DNA of 64,000 bases from Orychophragmus violaceus (GCA_030180135.1 CM058239.1:79243823-79307822), one strand, 5' to 3'; positions 45,671 to 57,812 are shown, numbered from the stretch's first letter. Numbers and translations: made by a program. The notes: generated by a model not told the origin, from the letters alone.

Positions 45671-47966
45671 CATAAAACTTGCTAGGTAATTGACGAAACC
45701 AAGGCAACTGATCTTCTTTTAAGCTTTTCACTTCCTCCATCTTCAAGGCCATGTCATATCCTTCTCTCAAGCTCTGAATCATGAGAAGTTGTTCTTCCGG
45801 TAGAGAGTCATCTATCGGTATTTGCTCGTCAATTCTCAGCCTTGACAAGTGATCAGCTACTCCATTCTCAATACCCTTCTTGTCCTGTATCTCAAGATCA
45901 AATTCCTGCAGTAGAAGTATCCATCTCAACAGTCGCGGTTTAGCCTCCTTCTTGGCTAACAAGTGCCTTAAAGCCGCATGGTATGTGTATACAACCACTT
46001 TAGATCCCACCAAGTATGATCTGAATTTGTCAAATGCAAATACTACCGCCAAGAGTTCCTTCTCAGTTGTTGTGTATCTGACTTGAGCGTCATCCAAAGT
46101 TCTGCTTGCATAGTAGATCACATGAAGCTTCCTGTCCTTTCTCTGGCCCAAGACTGCTCAAACTGCATAGTCACTTGCGTCACACATAATTTCAAAGGGG
46201 AGGTCCCAGTCTGGAGCTTGAACTATCGGTGCACTCACAAGTGCATTCTTGATCTTGTTGAACGCTTCTAGGCACTCTTCATCGAAAATGAACTCTGTTT
46301 CCTTGCACAGCAGCCTTGTTAAAGGCCTTGCGATCTTTGAAAAGTCCTTGATAAACCGTCGGTAGAAACCAGCGTGGCCCAAGAAACTTCTGATCTCTTG
46401 ACTGAGTTTGGCGGTTGTAACCCCATCATCACATCTATCTTGGCCTTGTCCACTTCAATTCCTTTCTCTGAGATTTTGTGCCCAAGAACTATTCCTTCCT
46501 TCACCATAAAGTGACATTTCTCCCAATTCAGCACTAAGTTTGTCTCCTCGCAACGTTGAAGTACCCTGCACAAGTTAGACAACCAAGCAGCAAACGAAGA
46601 ACCATATACAGAGAAATCATCCATAAAAACTTCTACCATTTCTTCAATCAGGTCGGAAAAGATCGACATCATGCATCTTTGGAAGGTTGCTGGAGCATTA
46701 CATAAACAAAATGGCATCCTTCGATATGCAAATGTGCCATAGGGACATGTAAATGTCGTCTTTTCCTGGTCATTAGGGTGAATGGGTATTTGAAAGAACC
46801 CACTGTACCCATCAAGGAAGCAATAAATAGATGATTTGCAAGTCTTTCAGGCATTTGATCAATGAATGGGAGAGGAAAATGATCCTTTCTGGTGGTTGAG
46901 TTCAATTTCCTATAATCAATGCACATTCTATGCCCGGTTATAGTTCTTGTAGGGATTAGTTCGTTTTTCTCATTTTTAACAACAGTTATTCCTCCCTTCT
47001 TTGGAACTACATGAACAGGTGATACCCATGTGCTATCTGAAATAGGAAAGATTATGCCAGCATTCAAGAGTTTCATAATTTCCTTTTTAACGACTTCTTT
47101 TAGATTCGGGTTCAGTCTTCTTTGGTGTTCAATTGAAGTCATAGTTTCATCTTCTAAGTGGATTCGATGGGTGCAAAGTGTTGGTGACAGTCCTTTTATA
47201 TCATCGAGTGAATAACCTATGGCTCTCCTATATTTCCTCAGTTCATTTAGGAGCAAATTCAGTTCATTTTTTATCAAGGTTCTCACTCACAATGACAGGG
47301 TATGATGAGTTAGGTCCTAAGAAAGCGTACCTTAGCCCATCCAGGAGTTGCTTGAATTCTACCTTGGGTGCCTTCAGTTCACTCCAATCATCATCTTGGC
47401 TAGGGTCAGTTGTTGTGGCTGGATTGGTCACTTTGTCTCCTTCCATAGATTTGATGTCGTGGACTTTTTGGGGTAGCTCCAAGAACTGGTTGTCCTCTTC
47501 CAACACTTTGCGAGAGTCAAGGAGTTTTGCATACTCCTGCCCTTCCTTGTCTACCAGCTCAATCATGTTCTTCTTGGTGGTCAATACTGTCTCCAGGGCG
47601 TCCTCCATAGCAAGCTCTTCCAAGTACTCATCAGCTAGAGCATCCAACGTCTCAATCCAAAAAGCTTGCCCTTGAATTGTCGGTTTCTTCATGACTTTGT
47701 TGATGTCAAATTTCAGGATGTGGTTCTTTCCCAAGTGCAAGTCAATCTTTCCTTTCTTCACATCAATGATGGCTCCAGCAGTGGCCAAGAAAGGTCTCCC
47801 AAAGATCAGGGGGTAAGTCCTCATCCATCTCTAGAAACACAAAATCTGTCGGTATCTCGTAATTCCCGACCATGACTGGAATGTCTTCAAGCATGCCCAC
47901 ATGAAGTCTTACTGACCTATCACAACACAAGTGATATCCTACACTGCTTGTAGCGTGTGAAACCAA
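45671..47966 (-). pseudogene. Athila pol (RT and RNase H), frameshifted
   Basis: Blocks in order on the minus strand: the linker with GRPFLATAGAIIDVKKGKID (47824-47264 frame), RT start (WVSPVHVVPKKGGITVV and HRMCIDYRKLNSTTRKDHFP, 47286-46669 frame), the catalytic FMDD in VEVFMDDFSVYGSSF (about 46615-46640), the RT connection (GHAGFYRRFIKDFSKIARPL, 46382-46158) and RNase H ([20 protein letters not shown], 46151-45671). At least four frame changes separate the blocks. The sequence fades out at NYLAS, about 45680, where integrase would start. Confidence 0.85.
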
Positions 47967-49735
47967 GCTTCTTGGCTATGGATAGTGGCATCAAGCTTAC
48001 ACTAGCTCCAAGGTCACAAAGGCATCTTTCAAAGGAGAGAGGTCCCAAAGCGCATGGTAAGGTGAAGCTTCCTGGATCCTCTAGCTTCTTTGGAGTGTTC
48101 ATTCGCTGAATGATAGCACTACACTCGTGGGTTAGGAAAACCATGCCTTCCATCTCCTTCGTTCTCTCCTTGACTGCATCCTTGAAAAATTTGTTGTATT
48201 GCGGTACTAGCATGAATGCGTCCATAAAAGGCATTGTGAGCTGAATTTTCTCCATTTGTTTGTCAAAGAGTGCTCTATATTTCTCCAAGAGTTGCTTCTT
48301 GAATCTCCCTGGAAAAGGTAGCTTGGGCTCATAGGCTGGTGGTACAAAAACTTTCTCTTTGGATGTAGAGGATGCATCGGATTTCATCTTTTCTTGTGTT
48401 TCTTCATGCATCTTTCCTTTGCCTTTACTGTCTTTTGTCTCCTTTTTTGATTCTTCAATTTCCTCAATGGCTTGCTTCTCAGGTTCAAAGCTCATCCCCC
48501 CACCTTGATTCTCATTGTCCTCAATGAGTTTCCTTGTAGGTAGCTCTCTTCCGCTTCGTAATGTAATGGCATTGATGTACTCTTTTGGGTTTGGTTCCGG
48601 TTTTCTTGGTAAGAAGCATGTTGGTCTGTTTGAAGAAGGTCCGACTTTGTTGGATTGCTGCTTTAAGGTTGCAAAATCCGATGCTAGGCTGTCACATTTT
48701 GCTGATATGTCCATTATAGCTTTGTTGGTAGTCTCCATAAACTGCCTCATCAGTTGTGCTTGATCCTCTGCCCTTTGATAGTTGTTTGAACTTCCTTGTC
48801 CCTGAAATTGTTGGTTTCCTTGATAGGATCCTTGATTGTTGTACTGATGTCTTTGTTGGTAGTTTCCTTGTTGATTGTTGTATGGCTGCCTTGGCTGAAA
48901 GTTCCCATTGTTGCTGTAGGCTGGTTTCGTTGGAAAGTTCCCTTGTAGTGTTGTTTGTCCTTGTGGTTTGAATGGAGGGTAAGATTGATCCTGAGGGTTC
49001 TCGACGTTGTTGCTGCGGTATGAAAAATTGGGATGATTCATGTAGTTCTGGTTGAAGCCTTTATTGAATCCCTGGCCCCCAATGTAATTCATTTCAGCCT
49101 GTCCTTCCATATTCATCTCAGCTTCATCTTCAAAGAAACCTTGTTGTTGATCAAAATCTCCCACAAAGCTAACATTCCTTTGATTTGCCTTGAGCAACTT
49201 GTCCAGCTTCTCGTTAAGTGCCTTTATCTCTCTCCTTGGATCATCTCTGTCTCCTCCTTCTCTGTATGTCCGGTCATAGTCTTCCCCGTAGTTAGTGTCA
49301 CTGACTGCCAAGTTTTCCACCAGTTGCATGGCCTCTCGTTCATCTTTTTGCAGGAAGTTACAGTTGCTAGCAGTGTCTAGCATCATCCTGTATTTTGGCA
49401 GTATGCCACGATATAACGTGCTGAGAAGACTCTTTTTGGTGAAACCATGGTGTGGGCATTGGTTTGTGTAACCTTTGAATCTTTCCCAAGCTTCCCCAAA
49501 GTTTTCTGTTGGTTTTTGTTTGAAGCTGGAGATTTCTGTCCTCAGTCTGGCGGTTCTTGATTTTGAGAAGAACTTTGATAAGAAGGCTCTCTTGCAATCA
49601 TCCCAGGTGGTGATTGAGTTGGGCGGGAGGTTCTTTTCCCAATGGTGGGCTTTTTCTCCAAGAGAGAATGGAAATAAGATCATCTTCATTGCGTCTTCAG
49701 AGATTCCATTGATGCGGACTGTGCGACATGGTTTA
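47945..49735 (-). pseudogene. Athila gag-protease, long open frame
   Basis: About 590 codons remain open. The gag core begins FPFSLGEKAHHWEKNLPPNS and includes WERFKGYTNQCPHHGFTKK. A low-complexity Asn/Gln/Tyr/Gly region (about 49100-48800) follows, then ALTLRSGRELP-like TLRSGRELP and the aspartic protease motif DLGA (near 48010) in RCLCDLGASVSLMPLSIAKK. A frameshift near 47945 moves the rest (VRLHVGMLEDIPVMVGNYEI) into another frame. The N-terminus is cut off at 49735. Confidence 0.85.
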
Positions 49736-49951
49736 GATACGTCTCTCTAAAACGTATCTAAACCAAAACCATATTAAGAAGAGAAGACTTCTCCTAAGTA
49801 AATGTGTATATAAAAAAAAATTAACTAAAAATAGTAACTATATTCTTCCACCGTGTATTTAAACCAACTCTAACACATATTTCGTTATCAAGTAATAATC
49901 GATGTTAAATACATAAACATTAGTCTGGCAACGCACGGGCCAGAATACTAG
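49736..49951 (+). mobile_element. Helitron 3' fragment
   Basis: It ends with CTGGCAACGCACGGGCCAG, a short hairpin, then AATACTAG and T (CTAG at 49948-49951), a Helitron-type 3' end. A 13-bp inverted repeat, GGTTTAGATACGT / ACGTATCTAAACC, straddles its left junction with the Athila remnant (49730-49742, 49752-49764). No 5' TC end was found. Confidence 0.45.
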
Positions 49952-51967
49952 TAGAACCATGCTTGAATTTGAATGGATCTAGTTGTTGTTTTCTTGATCT
50001 TGTTGATCTTTTTATAGCTTGGACTCGATTCTATGATATGTCTTTGGCAAGCAATTAGAAGGCCTAAGTCATCTCTTATTCTCCATGGTTAGCCTAGATT
50101 TTTTTGTCCACATTAAAATAAAGTAGATTTGGCCAAACCTACAGATAAGTGGGTAGAACTAATGTTAAAGTTTTTTTTATCATCAACCAAATGGTCTTCT
50201 ATCATACCGAATTCGATAGTAAAGCCCAATACCAAAAACAATTCTAGGAGACTTTCTCTCCATTTTAAGCTATCCACGTGTCCTATTCCTTATTCCAAAA
50301 ATTGGGCCTTCGAAAACAACACAATATCTTCATCAAAAATCTCATACCATTATGTTGAACTCGCAGAAGCCCAAAAGGGAGATGGCTTTCCATTGCACAC
50401 TCAGCAACAAGAGATATAAAGAGGGAGACTTTGACTCTTCTCCTTTCTCTCGGCCACTTTATTTCTCGGTTGCTTTCGCTGATTCATCTTTCTATTTCTA
50501 TCATCGCTGGCCGGTTAAGCTCGCAGGTCTGTGTATCTCCTTTCTATTAAAGTATTGCCTTTTTTTTGTTTTTCATCTGATTTCATTTTGCTAGTGTTCA
50601 CTTATCTGCTATTCAGATTCTATGCTTCTTAATTTTCGTTTGGTAGATGCAGCATTTTTTCTATCGAGCTATATGTTTCTATCGAGGTATGTATTTCCAA
50701 ATTTCTTCTTTTAATTTCAATTGTTTTCGGTACAAATATTTTGAATAATTCCTCTTTTTCCTCTGCAAATGGAACACAGATGATCAAGTTTATTCAGTCA
50801 ACTCAGTTTACCAACCGAGATCTTTACATGTACCATGCTTAGACAAATACTCATGCCTCCGCCATGAGTTCGAATTTAAATGAGGATCTTGGACAGTTAA
50901 GCTACTAATCCACTCAACAATTGCTATATATTTGATATGATCTGTTTTGTTGTAAGAATTCAGATTTGCAATTACTATTGTTGGCATCTTTCATGTGGAA
51001 TACATATTTTTTTGATAAAACCGGAACTCTAACAAATAAATTGATGGAGTTTTCTAAATGTTCAATTTGAGGAATAAGGTTATGGATGTGGTATTATTGA
51101 GATAGAAAGAGGAATTTCTCAGCGTGATGGCTTAAAAAATTAAGAGGTATAATTTCTCCTCACATGAGGATGTTGTGTCACACCTTGTGAAACATTTGAT
51201 CCTACTGTTTTATGCCTTGTTTTTCTCAGGGATAAAGATTGGCTGGTGTTATAAGAGAAAAGGGATTTAATTTCGATAATCCAAGGATTATGCGAGGAGG
51301 TTGGAGAAACGAACCAAATCCCGACTTTTTCAAGGTGTTTTTCGTATCCTATAAATTTGATCTAGAGAAGAAATGAGGTAATCACTTTTTATGATATCAT
51401 CTAGGTGTTATTTCCTTTTCAGGTGGTTTATGATTTTACTGACGTCTATGCATATGTTCTGTAGACCATTTTTTAATCTTGGGTTGCCTTCTCATGAGAC
51501 CAGAGGCCTGGACAATGAATGATATCTCTTATGATAGTTTATTTCCATTGATTCAGAGTTAATATTTGAATTTTAATATAAAACGTTTATGTAAGTCGGT
51601 ATTTTGGCTTTGGTAAAGACATCAACTTAGGCCTCTGTTCTAGGAGCCTTGAATGCGAAAACCCTACATAATATCATTAAAAACGCTTCCATCTACAGAA
51701 TTTAGTTGACGTTGGGGTTCCATATTTCTTTTCTCTGTTATTGGGCATGCACATGACTCTAACTTAAACGTTTTGTATTATAAGCTTTGTAGGAATTTTT
51801 CAGATGCTTAGCCATACGCCACACAGTCCTTCCCGAAGGTGATGAGTCCCCGGAGAAAATATTTTATCAAGCTGCATTATATTCGGGGTTCTCAAACTCT
51901 ATAATCACCAACATGACATGATATATCACTTATGTATGATCTGGGTCGTGAGGTTTGTCGCAGATAG
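49952..51967. other. Non-coding stretch before the CDPK fragment; possible captured 5' sequence
   Basis: No clear open frame. At 50430-50530 a CT-rich, 5'-UTR-like segment ends at CTCGCAG-GTCTGTGTATC, resembling a UTR exon with a splice donor. At 51296-51340 an open segment reads [16 protein letters not shown], which was not identified. Confidence 0.3.
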
Positions 51968-52275
51968 TTTGGTATTACATACTTGTGCATTGATATCAAA
52001 ACAAGCGAGAAGTATGTGTGCAAGTCTATATCAAAGAAAAAGTTTAGAACAACAATGGATATAGAGGATGTTAGGAGGGAAGTTGAGATTATGAAGCATA
52101 TGCCTAAGCACCCAACATGGTGACACTCAAGGATGCCTTTAAGGACGATTATGCATCGCATGTAGTGATGGGGTTGTATGATGTAGGTCAGCTATTTGAT
52201 CGGATTGTTGCAAGAGGTCATTATACTGAACGAGCTCCTGGTGATGTAATGAAGACTATTCTTGAAGTAGTTCAG
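51968..52275 (+). pseudogene. Calcium-dependent protein kinase (CDPK) exon fragment
   Basis: It reads [20 protein letters not shown], then [20 protein letters not shown]: kinase subdomains I-III including the ATP-anchoring Lys. A 1-bp deletion follows in the HPN context. In the next frame it reads [20 protein letters not shown] and ILEVVQ, ending at a preserved GT donor (52276). CDPKs phosphorylate targets in response to Ca2+. A stop precedes the first block, and the catalytic HRDLKPEN, activation segment and EF hands are absent. It lies 560 bp before an exon from an unrelated gene, which suggests capture by a transposon. Confidence 0.85.
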
Positions 52276-52836
52276 GTTCACGTTTTTTACTTCTTTCTCA
52301 TTTCCTTCCTAACCTTGTCAATTTTTCTAGCTATTCCATTTTGCCTCTTATTCTCTCTTAAAGTTCTTTGTTCGTCTTCACCAATGGCTTAAGTATGTGC
52401 ATGTATGTCTTTCAAGTCAAGTTGAAAGGGTAAATAGCAAATAGTAAACGAGTACAAACCCTTTTTGTAGTCATTTAATGATGGCGTCAACTGATAAAGT
52501 TCTGGTGGAGAAGGTAAGGAGCCAATGGGAGATCCAACGAAGACCACCACTTCAATGCTAGACAAAGGAAAACTACGATGCAGTCTATGAAACCGATCGG
52601 AGAAAAGATGTCGTCATATCGAAATCCATATATATAGTCGTTGTGTAAACCAATAATTTCTCCAATGTGCCGTCAACGATTCCAAATCCACTAAGGCTCA
52701 TCTCATTGGTACATATATATAACTCGACCTCTATTGTTTGTTTACGTGTATGGTGCGAACACTTTGGAAACATAACTAAATATTTTGTTGGAGATTATGA
52801 CTTGAGGTTTATGAATGTATTTTTATGTGTTTATAG

Positions 52837-52919
52837 GGATAAAGTATATAATGGCAAATAAGTTATTCGAGAGCCTCTCATTGGAGGAACAAAAGCTTTG
52901 GCATTCGCATGACTACGAG
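52837..52919 (+). pseudogene. OBAP/DUF1264 exon fragment
   Basis: A single 83-bp exon with an intact AG acceptor (52835-52836) and GT donor (52920-52921). It reads IKYIMANKLFESLSLEEQKL followed by WHSHDYE, matching the WHSH(x)YE signature of the plant oil-body-associated protein (DUF1264) family. No other exon of the gene was found. Confidence 0.7.
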
Positions 52920-53657
52920 GTATGTGATTTTTGATACATTTCTGATATGCTTATTATTTGTTTGGACAATCGAAGATGTGAGTAACAAAAATAATCTTAT
53001 ATTTATTCGGCTTACAGATTAGACTGAGATTCGTATGGTCCATTCTGATTGATGAATTTTAGTGGAGAATGTACCTATTAGTTGGGTCAGAGAAACTTGG
53101 TTCCAAGTTTATATCGAAACATTATCCTCAAGAATCTTGATTCAACATTTATCTCTGAATCAAGGAGTTTTTATTTCTCCAGCTTCTCCACTTCCTGTAC
53201 GAACTTAAAAATTATTAAAAGTTTCTTTGGCTTTTTGGTTAATCCTTTTTAGTTCTAGCTAAAACCATTCAAGTCGAACTGTTTCAGACGCGTTGTACAA
53301 TAGTTTTCAACATGTGTGTTAAGATCTAGCTCTGTATTTCTACTTTTGGTTTCAAGCTTATGATCCTCACTTTTGTTATTGAATCTTTCATTGCAACCTA
53401 CAAAGTTAGTTAGAATTCAAACTTATGTCAAACCCAAAAGTTGCCCATGGAACACTTAAAAAAAAAGGGAGATAAGACGATCGCATATAAAATACTGTTA
53501 TAGTAAAACAAAATACGTCTAACAATGACAAACGTGGGTTTCATGCAAAACCTATGTTCACAACCGATCGTAAGGAGCCTTGATACGAAGTAGAGGGTCA
53601 AATAACAAGAAGTGAGGCACAATGCTCGAGCAGGTGAAACTGCTATATTTATATTCG

Positions 53658-53860
53658 GAAATTGACAACAAATAAGTTAGGCTATAACACTAGAGTCTAG
53701 ACATAAAAAAAAAATCTAGCTATAGAAGCGCTGCGCATGAAAGATTATATGTGAAGAAGCCATATATTCAGAAATTGACAACAAATAAGTTAGGCTATAA
53801 CACTAGAGTCTAGACATAAAAAAAAAATCTAGCTATAGAAGCGCTTATGCGATTCCAATA
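53658..53860. repeat. 113-bp tandem duplication
   Basis: The block AAATTGACAACAAATAAGTT through TCTAGCTATAGAAGCGCT occurs at about 53659 and again at about 53772, almost identical over about 80 bp, including the same poly-A run. Confidence 0.85.
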
Positions 53861-54117
53861 CATGAAAGATTAAATTGTACCAAAACTTGTGAAGAAGCCA
53901 TAAGCGTAAATCTCATATAGTTGTGGGAAACTAACCACATGAATGGAGAATAAAGTACAAGCTAAAATAAGCAGGGGCGACGACGGAAGAGGAATTCATG
54001 GAAATCAACAGAATTGAGATATATCTATGAAAAAAAGAAACAATGTGCAATGGCTAAATACTAAACACATTCATGTTTTTGCAGTATAATTTGAAAATGC
54101 CATAAACAAACATTAAA

Positions 54118-54145
54118 CCCATGCGCATGGGATGGAGACCACTAG
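54118..54145 (+). mobile_element. Helitron-type 3' end downstream of CDPK/OBAP fragments
   Basis: A perfect 14-bp palindrome, CCCATGCGCATGGG (54118-54131), is followed by ATGGAGACCACTAG and T (CTAG at 54142-54145): a hairpin about 10 nt before CTAG-T. It would be the right end of a plus-strand Helitron covering the CDPK and OBAP fragments. The 5' end was not found. Confidence 0.5.
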
Positions 54146-54575
54146 TCTAGTAAAATGTAAAAGAAAAGACAATCGCATCAAAATCAGTGATTTGAAGTCA
54201 TGTTCAATTTAGAAAGAGACTTATCAGTATCATCGTTCGCTAGGTGGCCGCGTTTTTGAACGGGGCATACAACCAATCACACTTTTTATTTCCTAGGGCA
54301 TCCCTAAAAGACTAAAACACCCTCAGATGAACAGAAAGAAAAAAGATATGGTGGGACAGCACAAAGCCCCGTCTCTTTTACAAAATCCGACTCTTCATTT
54401 TCTCCTCTCTTCTACAATACAACATTTCTCCGGCCTTCCCTAACCGGCAAGCCTCTCCGGTTATTCAAGATTCCCCGTAAGAAACCGATCTTTTTGATTC
54501 TACTGTTCAAGCGAAAATTAGATTTTCAGCATAATATCGTTCTTTTTTATTAGGTTTCTTTTGCATTCATCTTGG

Positions 54576-56935
54576 ATGGGTTTGGATCCTGAAGAAGCCG
54601 CTGCTCATGAATCAGCAGGAACTCTGTGTTTACATGCGTTTTCAGATTTAAGCAATGTTTCTCCCCTTGTGTTCTTATATCTTCTCAAAGAATGCTATAT
54701 TCATGGTAAAGTCCTAAGCTTTTTCTTTTCTTCTTCTTCCAAAGTTCCCTAATTTCAGTAAATTTCAGGAAGCTGCAAGGCAACAAAGAAGTTCCAAGCG
54801 TTGCAGCATCGAGTTCATCAAGTTCTGGCTAATAAACCACAACCAGGGCCTGCCACTTTCATTGTTCAGTGCCTAAATGTGCTCCCTGTGTTTGGAACAT
54901 ACGGTGAAGGCTTTAGTCACTTGGTTATATCGGCTCTTCGCCGCTACTTCAAATCAGCGTCTGCGCCAGCCAATCAAGAAGATGTTGCCTCCGCGAGAAG
55001 ACTAGCTGCTCAGCTCTTCCTTGCTATTGCTGGTGGATCTGTAGCTTATGATGATAAAGTAATGGTGAATACGCTTAAAGTGTTTGATGTTGGGTTAACA
55101 AGCATCGACGAAGCCTTGTCTGCTTGTGGAGGAAAAGCGTTTCTGGAAGAATACATTTCTGACTTGATCAAATCCAAGTCTTTCATGACGGCTGTGTCTT
55201 TGTTAGAGCATTTCTCTTTCAGCTTCCCTGGAGAATCCTTCCTTGAGCAAATGGTTGAGGATAAAGACTTCCAAGCAGCAGAGAAATGGGCTACTTTCAT
55301 GGGAAGGCCCAGTTTATGCATTCTCGTCCAAGAATATGGCTCAAGGAATATGCTGAAGCAGGCTTATAATGTCATGAAGAAGAACAATCTCCAGCATGAT
55401 TTCCCCGATTTGTCTTACAAGTGTAAAGAAAGGTCGTTGCACTCGCTTTTGCTATACCGAATCAACACTAAAAGTTGACCCCTTTTTTTTTGCAACTAAT
55501 TCGCAGTGCACTGAAGGATCTAGCAGAAAAAGGATGCTGGGATGTTGCAGAAACAAAGGCAAAAGGTGACAGACAGCTGCTCGAGTATCTGGTAATCAAA
55601 TGAAAAGAAGTCATTTTAATAGGGAGTGTTGCAACTCAAATGTTCAAATTCTTTTGAGTTTTAAGGTTTATTTGGCAATGGAAGCTGGGTACTATGAGAA
55701 AGTTGATGAACTGTGTGAACGATATTCACTTGAAGGTCTGCCAAAAGCACAAGGTATATATATATATATACTTCTTCTAGTGTGTTTTAAAACGACAAGA
55801 CGCTTACAGTGGTATGTTGCTCAGAGCCTGAAGTTGGTTTCGTTGACAAATGCTTTCTGCATCTCAACGATCTAGCTGTGGAAGAAGTAGTTTGGGTTGA
55901 TGAAGTAAATGGGTTAAGAGAAGCAGCTTCCTTTCTTGAAGGATGTAGAGTTGTGGGTCTTGACTGTGAATGGAAACCCAATTATACCAAAGGCAGTAAA
56001 CCGAACAAGGTAAATAATTACTCTTTAAGTTTCTTCGCATTCCTCTTGTAAATATACTTATTGTGCATAACTTGTCTTCAGGTTTCAATTATGCAAATTG
56101 GATCTGATAGCAAAATTTTCATACTCGACTTGATAAAGCTTTACAGTGACGCCTCTGAGACTCTAGACACCTGCCTAAGTCAGATTTTGCAATCATCTAG
56201 TACATTAAAGCTCGGTATATATCCTCTTTTTCTTTTGCTTACCTTATTAAGATTCTCTCTGACTGAGCATTCATCTCAGGTTACAATTTCCAATGTGACA
56301 TCAAGCAACTGGCGCTTTCGTATGGGGATCTCAAGTGTTTCAATCGCTATGACATGCTGCTAGACATTCAAAACGTTTTCAAAGAACCATGTGGTGGTTT
56401 GTCAGGACTAACCAAGGTGAGATTTTCTAGATTGTAAATCATATAATGTTAATATCTAAAGTCGTTTGTTCTGTATCAGAAAATATTGGGAGTGGGTTTG
56501 AACAAAACAAGACGCAATAGCGACTGGGAACGAAGGCCTTTGACACGGAATCAGGTTCATTATCACTTGAGACTGGCATGAGAAAATCTGCATATATAAG
56601 TAAAACATTATTATAAGTGAATTGTGCAGCTAGAGTATGCTGCTCTCGATGCTGCGGTGCTGATTCACATATTCCGCCATGTTGGCGATCATCCTCCACA
56701 TGACACTAGTTTAGAGACAGTCCAGTGGAAATCTCATATTGTAAGTAGCTCTCTTAAAAGCCCTTATCTTTCATCTAAGCTAGAAAATATGGTTTTGGTA
56801 TAAATGGCCTTTGAGGATGAATCTTATGGTGTGCAGGTATCTCACATGGATAACCCGAAGAAGTACAAGAAGAAGCCCAAGTGCCATTCAACGCAAACCT
56901 CAGCTTCCACTTTTAACAAGCCATCAGGCAATTGA
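54576..56935 (+). CDS. 3'-5' exonuclease domain protein (MUT-7-like), ten exons
   Basis: Orthologue-like to Arabidopsis AT1G56310, a DEDDy 3'-5' exonuclease related to animal MUT-7. Exons: 54576-54705, 54760-55432, 55507-55591, 55666-55753, 55825-56009, 56082-56214, 56280-56416, 56480-56554, 56630-56740, 56837-56935. All introns are GT-AG, giving 571 codons. The start is the ATG of MGLDPEEAAAHESAG. The N-terminal half is helical; the nuclease domain starts near residue 326. Catalytic residues are D372 and E374 (VVGLDCEWKP), D438 (YNFQCDIKQL), Y505 and D509 (LEYAALDAAVL). A Lys-rich tail ends the protein. A probable 5'-UTR intron runs about 54477-54552. Exon 2 keeps the frame only if the upstream of two AG acceptors (54758-54759) is used; the downstream one (54768-54769) leads to an early stop. 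It is the only host gene here without an evident lesion. Confidence 0.88.
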
Positions 56936-57638
56936 AACCAAGTAGAGAAAGTGTAAATATTTGCTCAAAATCTAAATCTTTGTTTCAGAGTAACAAATAA
57001 TTATAGGTTATTTAAAGGGAATTCGGCAAAAAAAATCCCAAAATTTGCAAGAATGTCCATTTCAGAGACAAACTTTGACTTGACCAAAAAAACCATTAAA
57101 TTTTTATTGATTTTCAAGATTTGATCCTTCTGTGAATCAAACTCGAGACATGGAGGGCAACATGGAGTGCGTTTAAGACTTTCATTGCCACTGTTCTATT
57201 ACTCTTCATTTGGAATATATGAAACACAACCCCTTTTATTCTTAGTCTTTCTCGATTTCAAACATCTAGGATCCTAATTCGAATCTTTACGAAAACTTTA
57301 AATCTTTCTCGAACAGCTTCGAAATCTCATCATCATCCCAACAAAAACTTCGAAACTTTCTCGAGGGTTTCCAATTGATTTTGCGAATGTCAGTTTCGTG
57401 GCTTTATCATTCTCTATTGATTTCTACTTCATCAAAGGGATTGTTCAAATTCAAAATCTGGTCAGGGAACACACCAATCGATATAAATTTGCAGACTTTT
57501 GCAAACCTGGAGATGATTTCTGATAGATTCGAAGAGGGATTCGATGCTCCATTGATTGAAGAAAAAACCCCCACATCGATTTGATTTTCTGAGAAATTAT
57601 GGCTCTTAGTTAAAGAAGAAACCCCCAAACTGTCTCTA
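56936..57638. other. 3' flank of the exonuclease gene; SINE-like piece at 57115-57165
   Basis: After the stop codon there is about 65 bp of 3' UTR-like sequence. The piece 57115-57165 carries GAATCAAACTCGAGACATGG, an antisense B-box-like match to the SINE at 57639. The remainder (57200-57600) has no supported gene. Confidence 0.4.
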
Positions 57639-57712
57639 GCTCAGTGGCAATGAACCTCCTTGACACTCCCCATGTCCCGAGTTTGATCCACGGGAGGAAC
57701 AAATTTTTTATC
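57639..57712 (+). mobile_element. tRNA-derived SINE-like sequence
   Basis: TAGCTCAGTGGC (57639-57650) matches a pol III A box and GAGTTTGATCC (57679-57689) a B box, about 28 nt apart, as in tRNA-derived plant SINE heads. It does not fold as a normal tRNA, so it is not a tRNA gene. An inverted copy of its second half lies about 70 bp downstream. Confidence 0.55.
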
Positions 57713-57757
57713 TCCCAAATACGTGAAATGACGTTGTTTGTCATTCTTAAAAAAATA

Positions 57758-57812
57758 AAAAATTTGATCCTCCCGTGGATCGAACTCGAGACATGGGGAT
57801 CAAACTCCTTTC
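57758..57812 (-). mobile_element. SINE-like fragment, inverted relative to 57639-57712
   Basis: On the minus strand it reads CCATGTCTCGAGTTCGATCC then ACGGGAGGATC, the B-box end of the same SINE-like unit. With the plus copy it forms an inverted repeat of about 45 bp that could fold into a hairpin (arms around 57664-57710 and 57758-57803). Confidence 0.5.

Larger units (their letters stand above)
45671..49735 (-). mobile_element. Athila-type Gypsy retrotransposon remnant
   Basis: It contains gag, protease, RT and RNase H on the minus strand, in the Ty3/Gypsy order. Both ends are cut: gag lacks its N-terminus at 49735, and the element stops within the stretch after RNase H at about 45670. Integrase, the envelope-like region and both LTRs are missing. 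Gag has no CCHC knuckle and has a long Asn/Gln/Tyr-rich tract, as in the Athila clade. Confidence 0.85.

Noticed and set aside
54561..54575. Upstream in-frame start of the exonuclease gene
   Set aside because: The upstream codon is TTG. The first ATG, at 54576, gives the conserved MGLD start.
57639..57712. tRNA gene
   Set aside because: A- and B-box words are present but no acceptor stem pairing or anticodon arm could be formed, so SINE-like is preferred.
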